From NCBI GenBank assembly GCA_020724025.1, contig DYHU01000007.1, positions 1 through 18,369 of the forward strand: 18,369 nt of DNA. Reading direction: 5' to 3'. Position numbers and translations under genes: made by a program. The notes under the pieces were generated by a model. The model was not told the origin of the DNA. It did no database searches and saw only the letters and a list, made by a program, of their open reading frames with translations. Positions 6,521 to 12,263 of the stretch are shown piece after piece; positions within the stretch are counted from its first letter, which is position 1; the number at the start of each line of letters is the position of its first letter. This DNA is from Syntrophorhabdus sp. Its GTDB lineage: Bacteria > Desulfobacterota > BSN033 > UBA1163.

Positions 6521-6599
6521 GTCATTCCCGTGAAAACGGGAATCCAGGGGAGTTCTAAATACTTAAAAAGACTGGATTCCGGGTCCAGCCCGGAATGAC
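6521..6599. repeat. REP-like inverted repeat, complete copy
   Basis: GTCATTCCCGTGAAAACGGGAATCCAGG, about 20 bp of AT-rich spacer, then ACTGGATTCCGGGTCCAGCCCGGAATGAC. Each half is a hairpin, and the outer ends GTCATTCC and GGAATGAC also pair. It serves here as the reference copy for the interrupted element at 3428-3752. Confidence 0.85.
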
Positions 6600-6660
6600 A
6601 AGCAAAATAAAGAGACTTATGTCACACTATCTAAGGCGTTTGTATTCGTTACCTATGCCA

Positions 6661-6701
6661 GCTTCCTAAGTTCTTAATGCTTGACCCCAAGTTCCCAAGT
6701 T
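6661..6701. repeat. Repeat fragment of the AACTTGGGAACTTGGGG type
   Basis: Read on the minus strand it begins AACTTGGGAACTTGGGGTC directly after the stop codon of the acyl-CoA synthetase gene and continues with the related GAACTTAGGAAG. Only one arm is present. Confidence 0.5.
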
Positions 6702-8102
6702 TTAACGGCCACGAGTTCTCCGGCGATGAGGAAATTCAAAGAGACTTGCCATGACTCGGACGGTGCGGTGGATTTCATGAAAGGTTGGCCAGCCTTTCTC
6801 TTCAAGGGGAAATTGGGTGGCCTCCCGGGTCCTTTCCGGCCCCATTAACCAGAAGAGGATGGGTTTCCTTAGCCCTTTCACGCCTGACAGAATCTCCTTT
6901 GCGTCGAGAAGCCAGATCCCGTGTCCGGCATAGATGTGAACGATGATCCCATCGATTTCAGGATCATCATGGAGAGCTGAAAGTGCGTGTTTGTAAGCGA
7001 TGGCCGGCCCGTTCTTTTCTATTGCAGGCCAGTAATCCACAGGGTTATTGATAGGCATCCAGTCCGGGGAGAGCTCTTCCAATCGCTTCCGGGTTTGAGG
7101 TGATGGATGCGCCAGGGTCAGACCATATTTTTCCATATGGTCTGTGGTGACGATCCCTGATGCGCCGCTATAAGTTAGGATGGCGATTCTTGGCTTACCC
7201 GTGGGAGATCGCTGGATATGAAAATTCTTTTCAAGGGTTCTCGCTATGTCCATCATTTCAAAAAAATCCTCAGCCTGAATGACACGAGCCTGCTTGAGGA
7301 TTCCCCTGATCAATTCGTAGTTGCCGGCCAGGGATGCAGTGTGGCTAAACGAAGCCTTTGCTCCGGAGGGTGTCTTTCCGCCCTTGAGCACTACGATGGG
7401 TTTTTCCGATGAAGCCGCAAGTTCAAAAAAACGGCGTCCGTTGATAAAGGATTCAAGGTAGAGACAGACGACCTCGGTGGCGGGATCGTTCAGAAGATAC
7501 TCCAGGAGTTCATTCTCACCCACATCGCATTTGTTGCCGATGGAACAGACCTTTGCTAGGCCGAGGGTCTTGTTACTCATGAGGGTGATGATGAACCCCC
7601 CGGATAAAAGCCCGCTCTGAACCATGAGCGAGATATGACCCGGACGGATTGCCTCCTTCATATCTTTCGGAATGACAAAAGAGAAGACGTAGGGTTTTGC
7701 CGTGTCAATCAGACCCATACAGTTGGGTCCCCATATCCGGATTCCTCCCTTTCCGGCAATGGCAAGGCATTGGTCCTGGAGCGCTTTTCCCTCCGGGCCC
7801 ACTTCCGCAAAGCCACCCGATTCAATCATGACCCCACGGACACCTTTCGCCACACAGTCTTCCATGACCTGAGGAACAGCCCTGGCAGGGACAAAGATAA
7901 TGGAGAGATCGAGGGGACCGTTGATCTCCGATACCCGGGGATAACATTTCAATCCAAGGATCTCATCATATTTTGGATTCACAGGATAGATGGGACCTTT
8001 ATAGCCGAGGGTGAGATTGGTGAGCAGATTTCTTCCCCCGCTATAAGGTTCAGGGGTGGCGCCTACCACCGCGATTCCGTCTGGTTCGAAGAAGAAGTCC
8101 AT
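6702..8102 (-). CDS. Acyl-CoA synthetase (ADP-forming), alpha subunit
   Basis: With the start at 8102 the protein has 466 residues, the normal size of an ACD alpha subunit. It has a CoA-binding Rossmann domain (DGIAVVGATPEPYSGGRNLL, near the N-terminus), the ligase-CoA region (GPNCMGLIDT; QSGLLSGGF) and SFSHTASLAG. His254 in the last motif matches the phosphorylated histidine of characterised ACD enzymes. The C-terminal CoA-ligase-like domain follows, but there is no ATP-grasp beta domain, so a separate beta subunit must be encoded outside the window. It would make ATP from an acyl-CoA, or activate an acid, in the cytoplasm. The frame stays open for 26 codons upstream, but that stretch is an intergenic repeat and was excluded. 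No Shine-Dalgarno is seen before 8102. Confidence 0.88.
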   Translation of the reverse strand: MDFFFEPDGIAVVGATPEPYSGGRNLLTNLTLGYKGPIYPVNPKYDEILGLKCYPRVSEINGPLDLSIIFVPARAVPQVMEDCVAKGVRGVMIESGGFAEVGPEGKALQDQCLAIAGKGGIRIWGPNCMGLIDTAKPYVFSFVIPKDMKEAIRPGHISLMVQSGLLSGGFIITLMSNKTLGLAKVCSIGNKCDVGENELLEYLLNDPATEVVCLYLESFINGRRFFELAASSEKPIVVLKGGKTPSGAKASFSHTASLAGNYELIRGILKQARVIQAEDFFEMMDIARTLEKNFHIQRSPTGKPRIAILTYSGASGIVTTDHMEKYGLTLAHPSPQTRKRLEELSPDWMPINNPVDYWPAIEKNGPAIAYKHALSALHDDPEIDGIIVHIYAGHGIWLLDAKEILSGVKGLRKPILFWLMGPERTREATQFPLEEKGWPTFHEIHRTVRVMASLFEFPHRRRTRGR

Positions 8103-8109
8103 CGAAACA

Positions 8110-8212
8110 ATGGAAGATTGGAATATTGGAATAATGGAATACTGGACAAAACCAAAAAGAAAAACTTTTTTCCAACCCATTGTTCCACTATTCCATCATT
8201 CCAATGGGTTTG
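8110..8212. repeat. Inverted repeat cluster of the TGGAATAATGGAATACTGGA type
   Basis: Short units (TTGGAATATTGGAATAATGGAATACTGG) on the left face TCCA...TTCCACTATTCCATCATTCCA on the right across an A-rich loop. The same family appears at 16884-16983. It lies directly upstream of the start codon of the acyl-CoA synthetase gene and within 20 bp of the YgbA promoter region. Confidence 0.75.
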
Positions 8213-8233
8213 GTTCATTTTTAACTTATTCCC

Positions 8234-8247
8234 TTGACTTAGGTCAA
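8234..8247. promoter_or_regulatory. CRP/FNR-family box TTGAC-TTAG-GTCAA upstream of the YgbA-family gene
   Basis: The palindrome is perfect and extends to 8232-8249 (CCTTGAC...GTCAAGG). TTGA-N6-TCAA is the recognition pattern of FNR/DNR/NnrR-type regulators. Its centre (8240.5) lies 41.5 bp upstream of the start expected from a -10-like TATCTT at 8270-8275, a class II activator position. Confidence 0.65.
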
Positions 8248-8269
8248 GGAACTCTTCCTGCATGGGGGT

Positions 8270-8275
8270 TATCTT
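8270..8275 (+). promoter_or_regulatory. -10 element TATCTT of the YgbA-family gene
   Basis: It lies 22 bp after the FNR-type box and predicts a start near 8282, 25 nt before the ATG. No -35 is expected because the activator site occupies that place. Confidence 0.45.
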
Positions 8276-8306
8276 CATCTCAAAAGAAGAGTAAAGGGTG
8301 AGGCAT

Positions 8307-8672
8307 ATGGTAAAGAAGGGGAAGATTTCAGAAAAAGAGAAGGCAGATATCCGAACCCTGATAAAATTTGTTGGGATTTTTTGCAGGGAGAACCATAATG
8401 GCGAAAGAACCCCTTTCTCTTTCAGATTATACGATATCAAAGAGATTGAGAAGAGAGAGATATCCCTCTGTCCTGATTGCACAAAACTCCTCACCTACGG
8501 TCTGACCATGAGGCTGAAATGCCCCCATGACCCCAAACCCATGTGCAAGAAGTGTGAGACCCAGTGCTACCACGGTGATTACAAGGGGAAGATCCGGGAA
8601 GCGATGAAGTTTTCGGGAATGTATATGATCAAACATGGCCGGGTGGATATGCTCTATCATTATTTAAGATGA
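8307..8672 (+). CDS. ygbA: YgbA family protein (nitrous oxide-stimulated promoter family, PF11756-like)
   Basis: A 121-residue cysteine-rich protein. The pattern of LCPDC (54-58), LxYGLTMRLKCPH, KPMCKKCETQCYHGDYKGKIREAMKFSGMYMI is that of the YgbA family, whose E. coli member is induced by nitric oxide and controlled by NsrR. Cysteines at 26, 55, 58, 72, 80, 83 and 87 could bind a metal or Fe-S cluster. YgbA has been linked to recovery from nitrosative stress, but its chemistry is not settled. The ATG at 8307 was chosen over a GTG at 8298 because AGGGTGAGG stands at the right distance. An FNR-type palindrome precedes it and links it to the operon downstream. Confidence 0.85.
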   Translation: MVKKGKISEKEKADIRTLIKFVGIFCRENHNGERTPFSFRLYDIKEIEKREISLCPDCTKLLTYGLTMRLKCPHDPKPMCKKCETQCYHGDYKGKIREAMKFSGMYMIKHGRVDMLYHYLR

Positions 8673-8675
8673 TGA

Positions 8676-8702
8676 TAGGGAGATGGGGAGATAGGGTGAT
8701 TG
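8676..8702. repeat. Short GGGAGATGGGGAGATAGGG repeat unit
   Basis: A tandem of GATAGGGAGATGGGGAGATAGGGTGATTGGG just after the YgbA stop. It resembles the other short-unit intergenic repeats, but no inverted partner was found nearby. Confidence 0.4.
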
Positions 8703-8754
8703 GGAAAATATAAAAATTTGTAACACTTTAGCGCTTTGAAAAATCACCTCACCT

Positions 8755-8826
8755 GTCATTCCCGCGCAGGCGGGAATCCAGAGAGGTTTTTAAAGAAACT
8801 GGATTCCTGCTTTCGCAGGAAAGACA
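8755..8826. repeat. REP-like inverted repeat, complete copy
   Basis: GTCATTCCCGCGCAGGCGGGAATCCAG, a spacer, then ACTGGATTCCTGCTTTCGCAGGAAAGAC. The last arm has a substitution (GGAAAGAC for GGAATGAC). It separates the YgbA gene from the control region of the next operon. Confidence 0.8.
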
Positions 8827-8891
8827 ACCCCAAGAGACGTTCTATTTAATGCTTTTTTCAAAGAACTAAATTGATACAAAAATTTTAAAAA

Positions 8892-8905
8892 TTGATATAA
8901 GTCAA
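8892..8905. promoter_or_regulatory. CRP/FNR-family box TTGAT-ATAA-GTCAA upstream of the Nfu/hemerythrin operon
   Basis: This is a second TTGA-N6-TCAA palindrome with one arm mismatch in the outer five bases. As at 8234, 22 bp separate it from a -10-like hexamer (TACATT, 8928-8933), so its centre would be at -41.5 for a start near 8940. Confidence 0.6.
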
Positions 8906-8927
8906 GGCAATCTTTTGGGTTTAGAAT

Positions 8928-8933
8928 TACATT
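8928..8933 (+). promoter_or_regulatory. Weak -10-like element TACATT of the Nfu/hemerythrin operon
   Basis: Four of six bases match TATAAT. Its only strong support is that it lies at exactly the same spacing from the FNR-type box as at the YgbA promoter. The predicted leader is about 14 nt and contains the AAAGGAGGG ribosome-binding site. Confidence 0.35.
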
Positions 8934-8953
8934 GGGATCGAAAGGAGGGAGAA

Positions 8954-9100
8954 ATGACAGAAAAGGGTGGGAAAAAAGAGGTTGTATGTTTCCTGTGTCA
9001 GAAAACGGAGCACCAGGGAGTTTTACTGCCATGTCGAAAGGGAGGAGAGGATCTCTGGGTCTGCACTCGATGCCTGCCCATGCTGATCCATGGTGGCTAA
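8954..9100 (+). CDS. Small zinc-ribbon-like protein, 48 aa
   Basis: The ATG at 8954 follows a strong AAAGGAGGG. The product has Cys12-x2-Cys15, Cys27 and Cys37-x2-Cys40, plus His20. Two CxxC knuckles about 25 residues apart suggest a small zinc ribbon or rubredoxin-like fold. It is the first gene of the operon with nfu and the hemerythrin gene (37-bp gap to the next start) and lies directly behind the FNR-type box. The function is unknown. A metal-binding or Fe-S-handling accessory role is an inference from context. Confidence 0.65.
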   Translation: MTEKGGKKEVVCFLCQKTEHQGVLLPCRKGGEDLWVCTRCLPMLIHGG

Positions 9101-9137
9101 GTAATGGATAAAAAAATCAATTGAAAGGAGCAAAGAG

Positions 9138-9356
9138 ATGAAAGAAAGGGTTGAAAAAGCATTACAGACAATCAGGCCTGCTCTTCAGGCAGATGGTGGA
9201 GATGTGGAATTGGTTGATGTAATAGATGGCATCGTAAAAGTCAGGTTAAAGGGCGCTTGTGGGGGTTGCCCGATGTCCCAGATGACTCTGACCCGTGGGG
9301 TGGAGGTTGCAATCCGAAAGGCGGTCCCAGAGGTGAAACGGGTAGAAGCTGTTTGA
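9138..9356 (+). CDS. Minimal NifU-like Fe-S scaffold/carrier (Nfu domain only)
   Basis: A 72-residue stand-alone NifU C-terminal domain: LQADGGDVELVDVIDGIVKVRLKGACGGCPMSQMTL, with the CxxC pair Cys41/Cys44 that holds a bridging [4Fe-4S] cluster between two monomers in the family. Its role is cluster transfer to apo-proteins in the cytoplasm. AAAGGAG precedes the ATG. Its place between a zinc-ribbon-like gene and a hemerythrin gene, under an FNR-type box, suggests a part in Fe-S supply or repair under stress rather than housekeeping assembly. No IscS, IscU or Suf gene is in the window. Confidence 0.92.
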   Translation: MKERVEKALQTIRPALQADGGDVELVDVIDGIVKVRLKGACGGCPMSQMTLTRGVEVAIRKAVPEVKRVEAV

Positions 9357-9382
9357 TGCGCCGGAAAAGGGAGGAGGAACCA

Positions 9383-10189
9383 ATGGAAACCTATCTGAAT
9401 ACGCCGATTAAAGAAGTGATCACAAAATTTTCAGGGGTTGGGAAGATTCTTGAGGAGTATGAGATCGGATGTGTCCCCTGCAATGTGGGGTCTTGTCTCT
9501 TGAAAGATATTATTGAGATTCACAACCTGCCGGAGGAAGAAGAGCAGGCGGTGATGGTAAGAATCTTAAAGGAGATCTATCCGGACAGTAAGATTGAGGC
9601 CCCCAAAATTGAGAGAAAGGGAAAGACCCGGACGAAAGAGTTAATGTATTCCCCTCCCATCAAAAAACTGGTTGATGAACATGTCCTGATCAAGAGATGG
9701 ATGGCTTTGATCCCTCAGGTCGTGGAGAACCTGGATGTCGAATCGGCCGGAGGCAAACAACTCATCCTCGATGGGGTTGATTTTATAAAGTCTTATGCGG
9801 ACAAGTTTCACCATGCGAAAGAGGAAGATATCCTCTTCAAGTATTTTGATGAAAACCTGGATATTATTCAAGCGATGCTCAAAGACCATGCAACAGGCCG
9901 TGGCCACGTCAAGGGTATCGTCGAGGCGGTGGAGAAAAAGGATGAGAAAAAAGTCACTGAGCATCTCAATGCCTATCGTGAACTTCTCACCGAACATATT
10001 AAGAAAGAGGATGAAATTCTTTATCCCTGGATGGACAGAAATTTTTCGGTAAAACAGGTCGGCGAATTGTTTTCGAAATTTAACGAGGTTGACGAAATCA
10101 GTGGCAATGGGGTGACCGTAAGGTGTAAAAAATTCGTCACAAAACTCGAAGAAAAATTTTTAAAATCTAAAAAGGAGGTAGTCACATGA
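9383..10189 (+). CDS. DUF1858-like plus hemerythrin (HHE) protein, ScdA/YtfE-like architecture
   Basis: A 268-residue protein. Residues 1-68 form a small domain with GCVPCNVGSC (Cys30, 33, 38) resembling DUF1858/ScdA_N domains. Residues 90-220 form a four-helix hemerythrin domain with His100, HHAKEE (His143/144, Glu147), His169/His175 and HIKKEDE (His205, Glu209), a full set for a di-iron site. The layout is that of YtfE/ScdA (RIC) proteins, which help repair Fe-S and di-iron centres damaged by NO or peroxide. Close relatives may instead bind O2 or NO. The frame is open upstream to 9257 inside nfu, but the ATG at 9383 with GGGAGGAGG in front is the convincing start. Its stop overlaps the next start (ATGA). 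Confidence 0.88.
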   Translation: METYLNTPIKEVITKFSGVGKILEEYEIGCVPCNVGSCLLKDIIEIHNLPEEEEQAVMVRILKEIYPDSKIEAPKIERKGKTRTKELMYSPPIKKLVDEHVLIKRWMALIPQVVENLDVESAGGKQLILDGVDFIKSYADKFHHAKEEDILFKYFDENLDIIQAMLKDHATGRGHVKGIVEAVEKKDEKKVTEHLNAYRELLTEHIKKEDEILYPWMDRNFSVKQVGELFSKFNEVDEISGNGVTVRCKKFVTKLEEKFLKSKKEVVT

Positions 10190-10656
10190 GAGAATTTGCA
10201 GGTTGCCCAAGTTCAAGGACGATTGATTTAAGGGAGAAGGGGACTCAGGAGGAGACATCCACTGCAAAGGTGAAGTCCCAGTTACGGCAGTGGCCGATCC
10301 AGATGCATCTGATTTCGCCTGTCGCCCCTTATTATCAAGGGGCAGATGTATTGCTTACGGCCGATTGCGTGGCTTATGCCCTGGGGAATTATCACAACGA
10401 TTATTTGAAAGGAAAGTCCCTTGCGATTGCCTGCCCCAAACTGGATGAGGGTCAGGATGTCTATGTGGAAAAGATCAAGTCCTGGTTCGAGGATGCCAAG
10501 ATCAATACCCTCACCGTTTTGATCATGCAGGTTCCCTGCTGCATGGGGTTGGTCCAATTAGCCAAGCAAGCCCTGGCCAATTCCAAGCGGAAGATTCCTG
10601 TCAAAGCAGTGGTGGTTGGCCTGCAGGGTGAGATTCTTTCCGAGGAATGGATCTAA
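10186..10656 (+). CDS. Ferredoxin-associated C-terminal domain protein lacking the 4Fe-4S part
   Basis: A 156-residue protein whose body (SQLRQWPIQMHLISPVAPYYQGADVLLTADCVAYALGNYH..., IACPKLD, VPCCMGLV) matches the region that follows two 4Fe-4S modules in a family of iron-sulfur oxidoreductases often found near hybrid-cluster protein genes. Here that ferredoxin part is absent and only the GCPSSR linker remains at residues 6-11. Conserved cysteines are at 7, 61, 83, 118 and 119. It is translationally coupled to the hemerythrin gene (ATGA overlap, AAAGGAGG ribosome-binding site). Its role is unknown, and metal or cluster binding by Cys61/83/118/119 is an inference. Confidence 0.75.
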   Translation: MREFAGCPSSRTIDLREKGTQEETSTAKVKSQLRQWPIQMHLISPVAPYYQGADVLLTADCVAYALGNYHNDYLKGKSLAIACPKLDEGQDVYVEKIKSWFEDAKINTLTVLIMQVPCCMGLVQLAKQALANSKRKIPVKAVVVGLQGEILSEEWI

Positions 10657-10669
10657 GGAGGTGGAAGGG

Positions 10670-10903
10670 ATGAATGAGAAGGTTGAAACATTGGATTTAA
10701 GGTCCATGCCGCCTTTTGAAAGGCATGAGAAGATTTTCGAAATATGGAACAACTTGAAGCCGGGTGAAACCTTGAGAATTATCAACGACCATAATCCCAA
10801 GCCATTATATTATCAGTTCGAAGCGGAACATAAGAAAAGGTTTGAGTGGGTTTATGAACAGGAGGGGCCGAAAGATTGGATCGTTAAGATAAAAAGGGTG
10901 TAG
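10670..10903 (+). CDS. DUF2249 domain protein, 77 aa
   Basis: The sequence ETLDLRSMPPFERHEKIFEIWNNLKPGETLRIINDHNPKPLYYQFEAE...WIVKIKRV is typical of DUF2249 (PF10006-like), a TusA/SirA-like small fold with no established activity. DUF2249 genes are often found beside hemerythrin and nitrogen-oxide genes, which fits here. AAGGAGGTG stands before the ATG at 10670, 13 bp after the preceding stop. A longer open frame to 10616 runs back into the upstream gene and was rejected. Confidence 0.88.
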   Translation: MNEKVETLDLRSMPPFERHEKIFEIWNNLKPGETLRIINDHNPKPLYYQFEAEHKKRFEWVYEQEGPKDWIVKIKRV

Positions 10904-10969
10904 AAAACGATAAGCGATCATGATAAGATGAATTTACACACCCACTTGGAATCATAAGGAGGAATAGCA

Positions 10970-11380
10970 ATGGATAAGTATGCAAAGGCCTTTGTCAAGG
11001 CGAGTCTGGTCTATCTCGGAATCGGAACGATTCTGGGGGTGGTAATGGTATTATGGCCGGATACGCGGTTCACCCTCACCCGAGTTCACACCCACGTTAA
11101 TCTCCTGGGATTTATGGCGATGATGGTCTATGGCGTGGGATATCACATCCTGCCCCGGTTCATGGGAAGGCCGGTTTACAGTGCTCGCTTAGGTAATGCT
11201 CAAGTTTGGTTTGCTAATATAACGCTCATAGGTCTTTCCATTTCTTGGATTTTGGAAGCCGCTTTAGGGGGGATCTGGCATGTTCTGGTGGTTCTGTTTG
11301 GGCTTGGCCAGGGCGTTTCGATTTTTCTCTTTATTTTCAATCTGTGGAAGAGTATGTATCTAGTGAAAAGTTCGGAGTAA
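10970..11380 (+). CDS. Four-helix heme-copper-oxidase-subunit-I-like membrane protein
   Basis: A 136-residue integral membrane protein with helices at about 11-29, 43-61, 77-95 and 102-126. RVHTHVNLLGFMAMMVYGVGYHILPRFMG (38-66) resembles helix II of cbb3 oxidase/NorB subunit I, where a histidine binds the low-spin heme. His40, His42, His59 and His104 are candidates for heme binding here. It is far too short to hold a catalytic binuclear centre. Such stand-alone fragments occur near NO-related genes, so a heme sensor or electron-transfer role is possible but unproven. AAGGAGG precedes the ATG. The last codons (SSE-stop) already lie within an intergenic repeat. Confidence 0.8.
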   Translation: MDKYAKAFVKASLVYLGIGTILGVVMVLWPDTRFTLTRVHTHVNLLGFMAMMVYGVGYHILPRFMGRPVYSARLGNAQVWFANITLIGLSISWILEAALGGIWHVLVVLFGLGQGVSIFLFIFNLWKSMYLVKSSE

Positions 11381-11436
11381 TGAGTTCGTAGTTCGGAGAA
11401 AAAAAGAATACTCCGAACTCCCAACTCCGAACTCAA
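11369..11436. repeat. Inverted repeat of the GTTCGGAGT / ACTCCGAAC type
   Basis: AGTTCGGAGTAATGAGTTCGTAGTTCGGAG faces ACTCCGAACTCCCAACTCCGAACTC. The left arm begins inside the preceding membrane-protein gene and provides its last three codons and stop. Confidence 0.8.
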
Positions 11437-11459
11437 GACTTAAACCGGAGGTTTTAAAA

Positions 11460-11663
11460 ATGGCTGAGAAGAAGTTCAATAAGGATATGGTGATCGGGGA
11501 TGTTTTGAAACAGAATCCTGAGGCGATCAAGGTGATCCAGAAATATTTCGGGACAGGATGCTTCACCTGTCCCGGGATGAATATGGAATCTATTTCCTTC
11601 GGAGCGATGATGCACAACATCGATCCCGAAGTGATCGTAAAAGAATTGAATGCGTTGGAGTGA
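11460..11663 (+). CDS. DUF1858 domain protein, 67 aa
   Basis: A complete stand-alone DUF1858 domain: VIGDVLKQNPEAIKVIQKYFGTGCFTCPGMNMESISFGAMMHNIDPEVIVKELN, with Cys34-x2-Cys37 and His52. It resembles the N-terminal domain of the hemerythrin protein encoded 2 kb upstream, suggesting that the two bind the same kind of partner or ligand. DUF1858 has no assigned activity. GGAGG precedes the ATG at 11460. Confidence 0.9.
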   Translation: MAEKKFNKDMVIGDVLKQNPEAIKVIQKYFGTGCFTCPGMNMESISFGAMMHNIDPEVIVKELNALE

Positions 11664-11666
11664 TAA

Positions 11667-11775
11667 AGGTTAGAGGAGTGTCTCGCAAAGCGAGACTTGA
11701 GGTTTGAGGCTAAAAGATTTTGCCTCTAACCTAAAGCGATAGCGATCCTCGAGCGAAGCGATCCTCAAACGGAGG
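11667..11775. repeat. Compound inverted repeat (AGGTTAGAGG / CCTCTAACCT)
   Basis: AGGTTAGAGG (11667-11676) pairs with CCTCTAACCT (11723-11732). Inside is the hairpin GTCTCGC-AAA-GCGAGAC (11680-11696). A third block (GCGATCCTCGAGCGAAGCGATCCTCAAAC) follows, running up to the ribosome-binding site of the cupin gene. Confidence 0.75.
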
Positions 11776-11783
11776 TTTTTCTT

Positions 11784-12119
11784 ATGGAACCGATCCACCT
11801 TTTTGAAAAAGCTGAGTTTTCCAAAGAGAATTTTGTACCCAAACAACTCCACATAGGAGATACCAGCGCCGGGGTCCTCATCTGCTTTGAACCAGGGCAG
11901 ACCATGCCCCTTCACCCTCATCCAGGGGCCCTTGAGGTTATACTCTATGGAGTGGAAGGGGAGGGGACGCTTGCGATCGGGGACGAAGAGAAGCCCTTTA
12001 AAAAGGGAGACCTTGTCTTCTGTAAGGGGGAAGTTCCTGTAGGGCCTAAAAACACAGGGAAGGATCGTTTTGTGGTTCTGGTCCTCCTTGTGTTAAAGCA
12101 GTTGGTTTCAAAAGGGTGA
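11784..12119 (+). CDS. Small single-domain cupin protein
   Basis: A 111-residue beta-barrel cupin. Motif 1 is intact: PLHPHPGALEVILYGVEGEG with metal ligands His44, His46 and Glu51. In motif 2 the usual histidine is absent (GDLVFCKGEVPVGPKN), so the metal site would have three protein ligands or a changed geometry. The function is unknown; small cupins can be sensors, isomerases or dioxygenases. It follows the DUF1858 gene in the same direction, 120 bp away across a repeat, with GGAGG before the ATG. It probably belongs to the same stress operon, although the gap could hold an independent promoter. Confidence 0.85.
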   Translation: MEPIHLFEKAEFSKENFVPKQLHIGDTSAGVLICFEPGQTMPLHPHPGALEVILYGVEGEGTLAIGDEEKPFKKGDLVFCKGEVPVGPKNTGKDRFVVLVLLVLKQLVSKG

Positions 12120-12146
12120 TCTATTTAAAGGAGCCCGTGGATATTG

Positions 12147-12182
12147 GGAATGGGTATGCATTTCAATATACATGCCAATTCC
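12147..12182. promoter_or_regulatory. Imperfect inverted repeat upstream of the fused flavoprotein gene
   Basis: GGAATGGGTATG (12147-12158) and CATGCCAATTCC (12171-12182) pair at 10 of 12 positions around a 12-nt centre. It is the only structure in the 144-bp gap and could be an operator, but no promoter elements could be assigned next to it. Confidence 0.25.
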
Positions 12183-12263
12183 GGTTACCTCGCTTGGAAA
12201 TATCCTGAACGCCCCCCACCAGGGTCCGGCTGTTTATAGGGGACGAGGGGGATAGGCGGTATT

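Noticed and set aside
8103..8180. 26-residue N-terminal extension of the acyl-CoA synthetase
   Set aside because: It is encoded entirely by a dispersed intergenic repeat and has no counterpart in the family.
7635..8237. 200-codon open frame on the plus strand
   Set aside because: Antisense to the acyl-CoA synthetase and continuing into a repeat; the composition is not protein-like.
9257..9382. Longer hemerythrin reading frame overlapping nfu
   Set aside because: The extra 42 residues are nfu read in another frame; the ATG at 9383 has a strong Shine-Dalgarno and begins the conserved domain.
12137..12208. Short GTG frame of 23 codons behind AAAGGAG
   Set aside because: Too short to test, no recognisable features, and it crosses the imperfect inverted repeat.
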